DNA of 6,481 bases from Mycobacterium sp. (GTDB taxonomy: Bacteria > Actinomycetota > Actinomycetes > Mycobacteriales > Mycobacteriaceae): positions 1-6,481 of the forward strand of contig JAHFVB010000261.1 in assembly GCA_023264755.1 (NCBI GenBank), written 5' to 3'. Positions 4,106-6,481 of this stretch are shown piece after piece. How positions within the stretch are numbered: position 1 is the first letter of the stretch; every line of letters begins with the position of its first letter. Position numbers and translations under genes: made by a program. The notes under the pieces were generated by a model, which saw nothing but the letters and a program-made list of their open reading frames with translations, was not told where the DNA came from and ran no database searches.

Positions 4106-5944
4106 GTGACGCAACCACCCAACGACCCCCGCAAGGTCAAGGTGATCGTCGAACTCATCGACCACACCAGCAACATCGCCGCCCTGCACGAGCGAGGTGA
4201 CCTGGTCGAACGCCTGGCGGCAGCCAAGGAACGCATCGGCGATCCGCAGATCCGCGTCGTCATCGCCGGACAACTCAAACAAGGCAAGAGTCAACTGCTC
4301 AACTCCTTGCTGAACATGCCCGTCGCCCGCGTCGGCGACGACGAGAGCACGGTGTTGGCGACCTTCGTCAGCCACGGTGACCCCGCCTCGGCCCGCCTCG
4401 TCGTGGCGGGCGGCCCCGACGACCAGGCCCCCGCCCGCGTCGAGATCCCGATGGACGACCTCAAGAACGACCTGCGCCGGGCTCCGCAAGCCGGCGGCCG
4501 CGAGGTGCTCCGCGTCGAGGTCGCCGTACCGAGCCCCATCCTGGGCGGCGGGTTGGCCTTCATCGACACCCCCGGTGTGGGTGGGCTCGGTCAACCGCAC
4601 CTGTCCGCGACCCTGGGGCTGCTGCCCGAGGCCGACGCCATGCTGATGGTGAGCGACACCAGCCAGGAGTTCACCGAGCCGGAGCTGACCTACATTCGGC
4701 AGGCCCTCGAGATCTGCCCGGTCGCAACGATCGTCGCCACCAAGACCGATCTGTACCCGCACTGGCGCGAAATCGTCGCTGCCAACACCGCCCACCTGCA
4801 ACGAGCCGGACTCAACACCACGATCACCCCCGTTTCCTCGATACTGCGCAGCCACGCGATCGCCACCAACGACAAGGAACTCAACGAGGAGTCCAACTTC
4901 CCGGCGATCGTGAAGTTCCTCAGCGAGCGGGTGCTGACCCGGGAGAACGATCGCATCCGAGATGAGATCGTCGCCGAAGTACGCTCTGCGGCAGAACATC
5001 TCATCATGACTGCCGATTCCGAACTGTCGGCGCTCAGCGATCCAGGCAAGCGCGACGAGCTCACCGCGGACCTCGAGCGCCGAAAGCAAGAGGCCCAGGA
5101 GGCCCTGCAGCAGACGGCACTGTGGCAACAGGTCCTCAACGACGGCGTCGCCGACCTGACCGCCGACGTCGACCACGATCTACGAAATCGCTTCCGGCAC
5201 ATCACCCAGCACACCGAGAAGATCATCGACGGCTGCGACCCCACCCAGCACTGGGCGGAGATCGGCGCCGAACTCGAGAACACCGTGGCCACCGCCGTCG
5301 GCGACAACTTCGTGTGGGCCTACCAGCGGGCCGAGGCGCTGGCCGTCGAAGTCGGACGCACCTTCACCGAAGCCGGCCTCGAATCCGTCCAGCTGGCCGA
5401 CGTCAGCGCGCGCGACATGGGGGCCGGCTTCGGCGAGCTCAAATCGGTGGAGAAGTTGGAATCCAAGCCAATCGGGAAGGGCCACAAGGCCATCACCGGT
5501 ATGCGCGGATCCTACGGCGGCGTGCTGATGTTCGGCATGCTGACGTCCTTCGCCGGCCTCGGCATGTTCAACCCGCTGTCCCTTGGCGCCGGTTTGGTGC
5601 TCGGCCGCAAGGCTTACAAGGAGGACATGGAGAACCGGATGACCCGCGTGCGCAACGAGGCGAAGATGAACGTGCGCCGGTTCGTCGACGACGTGTCCTT
5701 CGTGGTCAGCAAGGAGTCGCGCGACCGGCTGCGCAACATCCAACGCCAACTGCGCGACCACTACCGCGGCATCGCCAACCAGACGACGCGCTCGCTCAAC
5801 GAATCGCTCCAAGCCACCTTGATGGCGGCCCAGCTGGAGGAGAACGAGCGCAATGCCCGCATCCAGGAGCTATCCCGGCAGCTGAACATCCTCAACCAGG
5901 TGGTCGACAACGCCGTCAAGCTCTTGCCCAGCCACGTTGCCTAA
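4106..5944 (+). CDS. iniA: IniA, dynamin-like GTPase
   Basis: The product has 612 residues and starts at GTG. It closely resembles recalled M. tuberculosis IniA (Rv0342, 640 residues), which also contains VTQP-DDPR near the equivalent start. G1 is GQLKQGKS (55-62), a likely G2 Thr is T82, G3 is DTPG (154-157) and G4 is TKTD (212-215). A helical stalk follows. A hydrophobic segment at 471-500, split by NPLS (489-492), corresponds to the membrane-inserting tip region. Arg- and Glu-rich coiled-coil helices (about 507-600) close the protein. The M. smegmatis protein has been crystallised and reported to mediate membrane fission by GTP hydrolysis, and IniA is linked to tolerance of isoniazid and ethambutol. 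It acts at the inner face of the plasma membrane. It lies 98 nt after iniB and 9 nt before iniC, consistent with one operon. No key motif is missing. Confidence 0.96.
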   Translation: MTQPPNDPRKVKVIVELIDHTSNIAALHERGDLVERLAAAKERIGDPQIRVVIAGQLKQGKSQLLNSLLNMPVARVGDDESTVLATFVSHGDPASARLVVAGGPDDQAPARVEIPMDDLKNDLRRAPQAGGREVLRVEVAVPSPILGGGLAFIDTPGVGGLGQPHLSATLGLLPEADAMLMVSDTSQEFTEPELTYIRQALEICPVATIVATKTDLYPHWREIVAANTAHLQRAGLNTTITPVSSILRSHAIATNDKELNEESNFPAIVKFLSERVLTRENDRIRDEIVAEVRSAAEHLIMTADSELSALSDPGKRDELTADLERRKQEAQEALQQTALWQQVLNDGVADLTADVDHDLRNRFRHITQHTEKIIDGCDPTQHWAEIGAELENTVATAVGDNFVWAYQRAEALAVEVGRTFTEAGLESVQLADVSARDMGAGFGELKSVEKLESKPIGKGHKAITGMRGSYGGVLMFGMLTSFAGLGMFNPLSLGAGLVLGRKAYKEDMENRMTRVRNEAKMNVRRFVDDVSFVVSKESRDRLRNIQRQLRDHYRGIANQTTRSLNESLQATLMAAQLEENERNARIQELSRQLNILNQVVDNAVKLLPSHVA

Positions 5945-5953
5945 GCTGTCGCG

Positions 5954-6481
5954 ATGAGCACGAGCGAACACGTGCGCGCAATCCTTGCCGGCACCATCCA
6001 GGCCTATCGGTCCGACCCGACCTATGCGCAGCGCCCGGACGTGCACAACGAACTGGAGCGCATCGGGCACCGGCTGAATCAGCCGATCCGCATCGCGCTC
6101 GCGGGGACGTTGAAGGCTGGCAAGTCCACCCTGGTGAATGCCCTTGTCGGCGAAGACATTGCGCCCACCGATGCCACCGAGGCCACCCGGATAGTGACGT
6201 GGTTCCGCAACGGGCCGACGCCCAAGGTGACGGCCAATCACCGCGGCGGGCGGCGCTCCAACGTGCCGATGACGCGAAGCCCGTCCGACCGGGCGCTCAG
6301 CTTCGACTTCGCCCACCTGGACCCCGTCGACGTGCTCGACCTCGACGTCGAGTGGCCCGCGGCCGAACTGGTCAACACCACCATCATCGACACGCCCGGC
6401 ACGTCGTCGCTGTCGCGCGACGTCTCCGAGCGCACGCTGCGGCTTTTGGTGCCCGAAGACGGCGTGCCGCGCGTCGACGCC
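5954..6481 (+). CDS. iniC: IniC, dynamin-like GTPase (5' part only)
   Basis: The first 176 codons are present and the frame is still open at the window end; recalled M. tuberculosis IniC (Rv0343) has 493 residues. The start MSTSEHVRAILAGTIQAYR matches the family N-terminus. G1 is GTLKAGKS (51-58), the G2 region is PTDATEATR (71-79) with T72 or T75 as the likely switch Thr, and G3 is DTPG (146-149). The G4 motif and stalk lie outside the window. The ATG is 9 nt after the iniA stop and has no clear Shine-Dalgarno sequence, so translational coupling to iniA is likely. IniA and IniC are adjacent dynamin-like proteins of unequal type, and a hetero-oligomer is possible but not shown by sequence. 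Confidence 0.94.
   Translation, partial: MSTSEHVRAILAGTIQAYRSDPTYAQRPDVHNELERIGHRLNQPIRIALAGTLKAGKSTLVNALVGEDIAPTDATEATRIVTWFRNGPTPKVTANHRGGRRSNVPMTRSPSDRALSFDFAHLDPVDVLDLDVEWPAAELVNTTIIDTPGTSSLSRDVSERTLRLLVPEDGVPRVDA

Noticed and set aside
4081..4203. ATG at 4081 opening a small frame overlapping iniA
   Set aside because: It has no ribosome binding site, ends after about 40 codons within iniA and shows no recognisable product.
3818..5176. Long open frame antisense to iniB and iniA (452 codons)
   Set aside because: It lies opposite well-identified coding DNA with intact GTPase motifs; the frame is open through high GC content only.

Overview
The window looks like a mycobacterial chromosome segment, probably from a non-tuberculous species. 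Base composition is high in G+C. The right two thirds match the isoniazid-induced iniBAC locus of Mycobacterium tuberculosis (Rv0340, iniB Rv0341, iniA Rv0342, iniC Rv0343) in gene order, spacing and protein sequence. These identifications come from recalled family sequences and visible motifs; no search was run.

Layout. Positions 22-1863 on the minus strand encode a membrane-anchored Hsp70/DnaK-like protein of 613 residues. It has an actin-fold ATPase domain, one transmembrane helix and an extreme poly-threonine/poly-serine tail. A 291-bp divergent intergenic region (1864-2154) carries a likely sigma-70-type promoter for that gene and a cluster of CCCCTA(A/G)T direct repeats. On the plus strand follow a 179-residue acidic IniB-like protein (Rv0340 homologue, 2155-2694), a perfect 19-bp hairpin (2732-2773), and a second CCCCTAAT repeat cluster. 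Then come iniB (2979-4007), a 17-bp intercistronic hairpin (4025-4062), iniA (4106-5944) and the first 176 codons of iniC (5954-6481, cut by the window end).

How the genes may work together. In M. tuberculosis and M. marinum, iniBAC is induced by cell-wall stress such as isoniazid or ethambutol, through the dedicated ATPase regulator IniR and the nucleoid protein Lsr2. IniA and IniC are dynamin-like GTPases, and IniA has been shown to remodel membranes. The Rv0340-like protein and IniB share an N-terminal module of about 50 residues followed by unrelated low-complexity bodies.

The most informative non-coding signal is a bipartite CCCCTAAT-N7-(C)CC(C/T)TA(A/G)T element. It occurs 150 bp upstream of the Rv0340-like start and 153 bp upstream of the iniB start, so both promoters probably answer to one regulator. 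The first copy also lies just behind the divergent Hsp70-like promoter, so that gene may belong to the same response. M. tuberculosis has iniR (Rv0339c) next to this locus; no iniR is visible here, and the neighbouring position is taken by the Hsp70-like gene.
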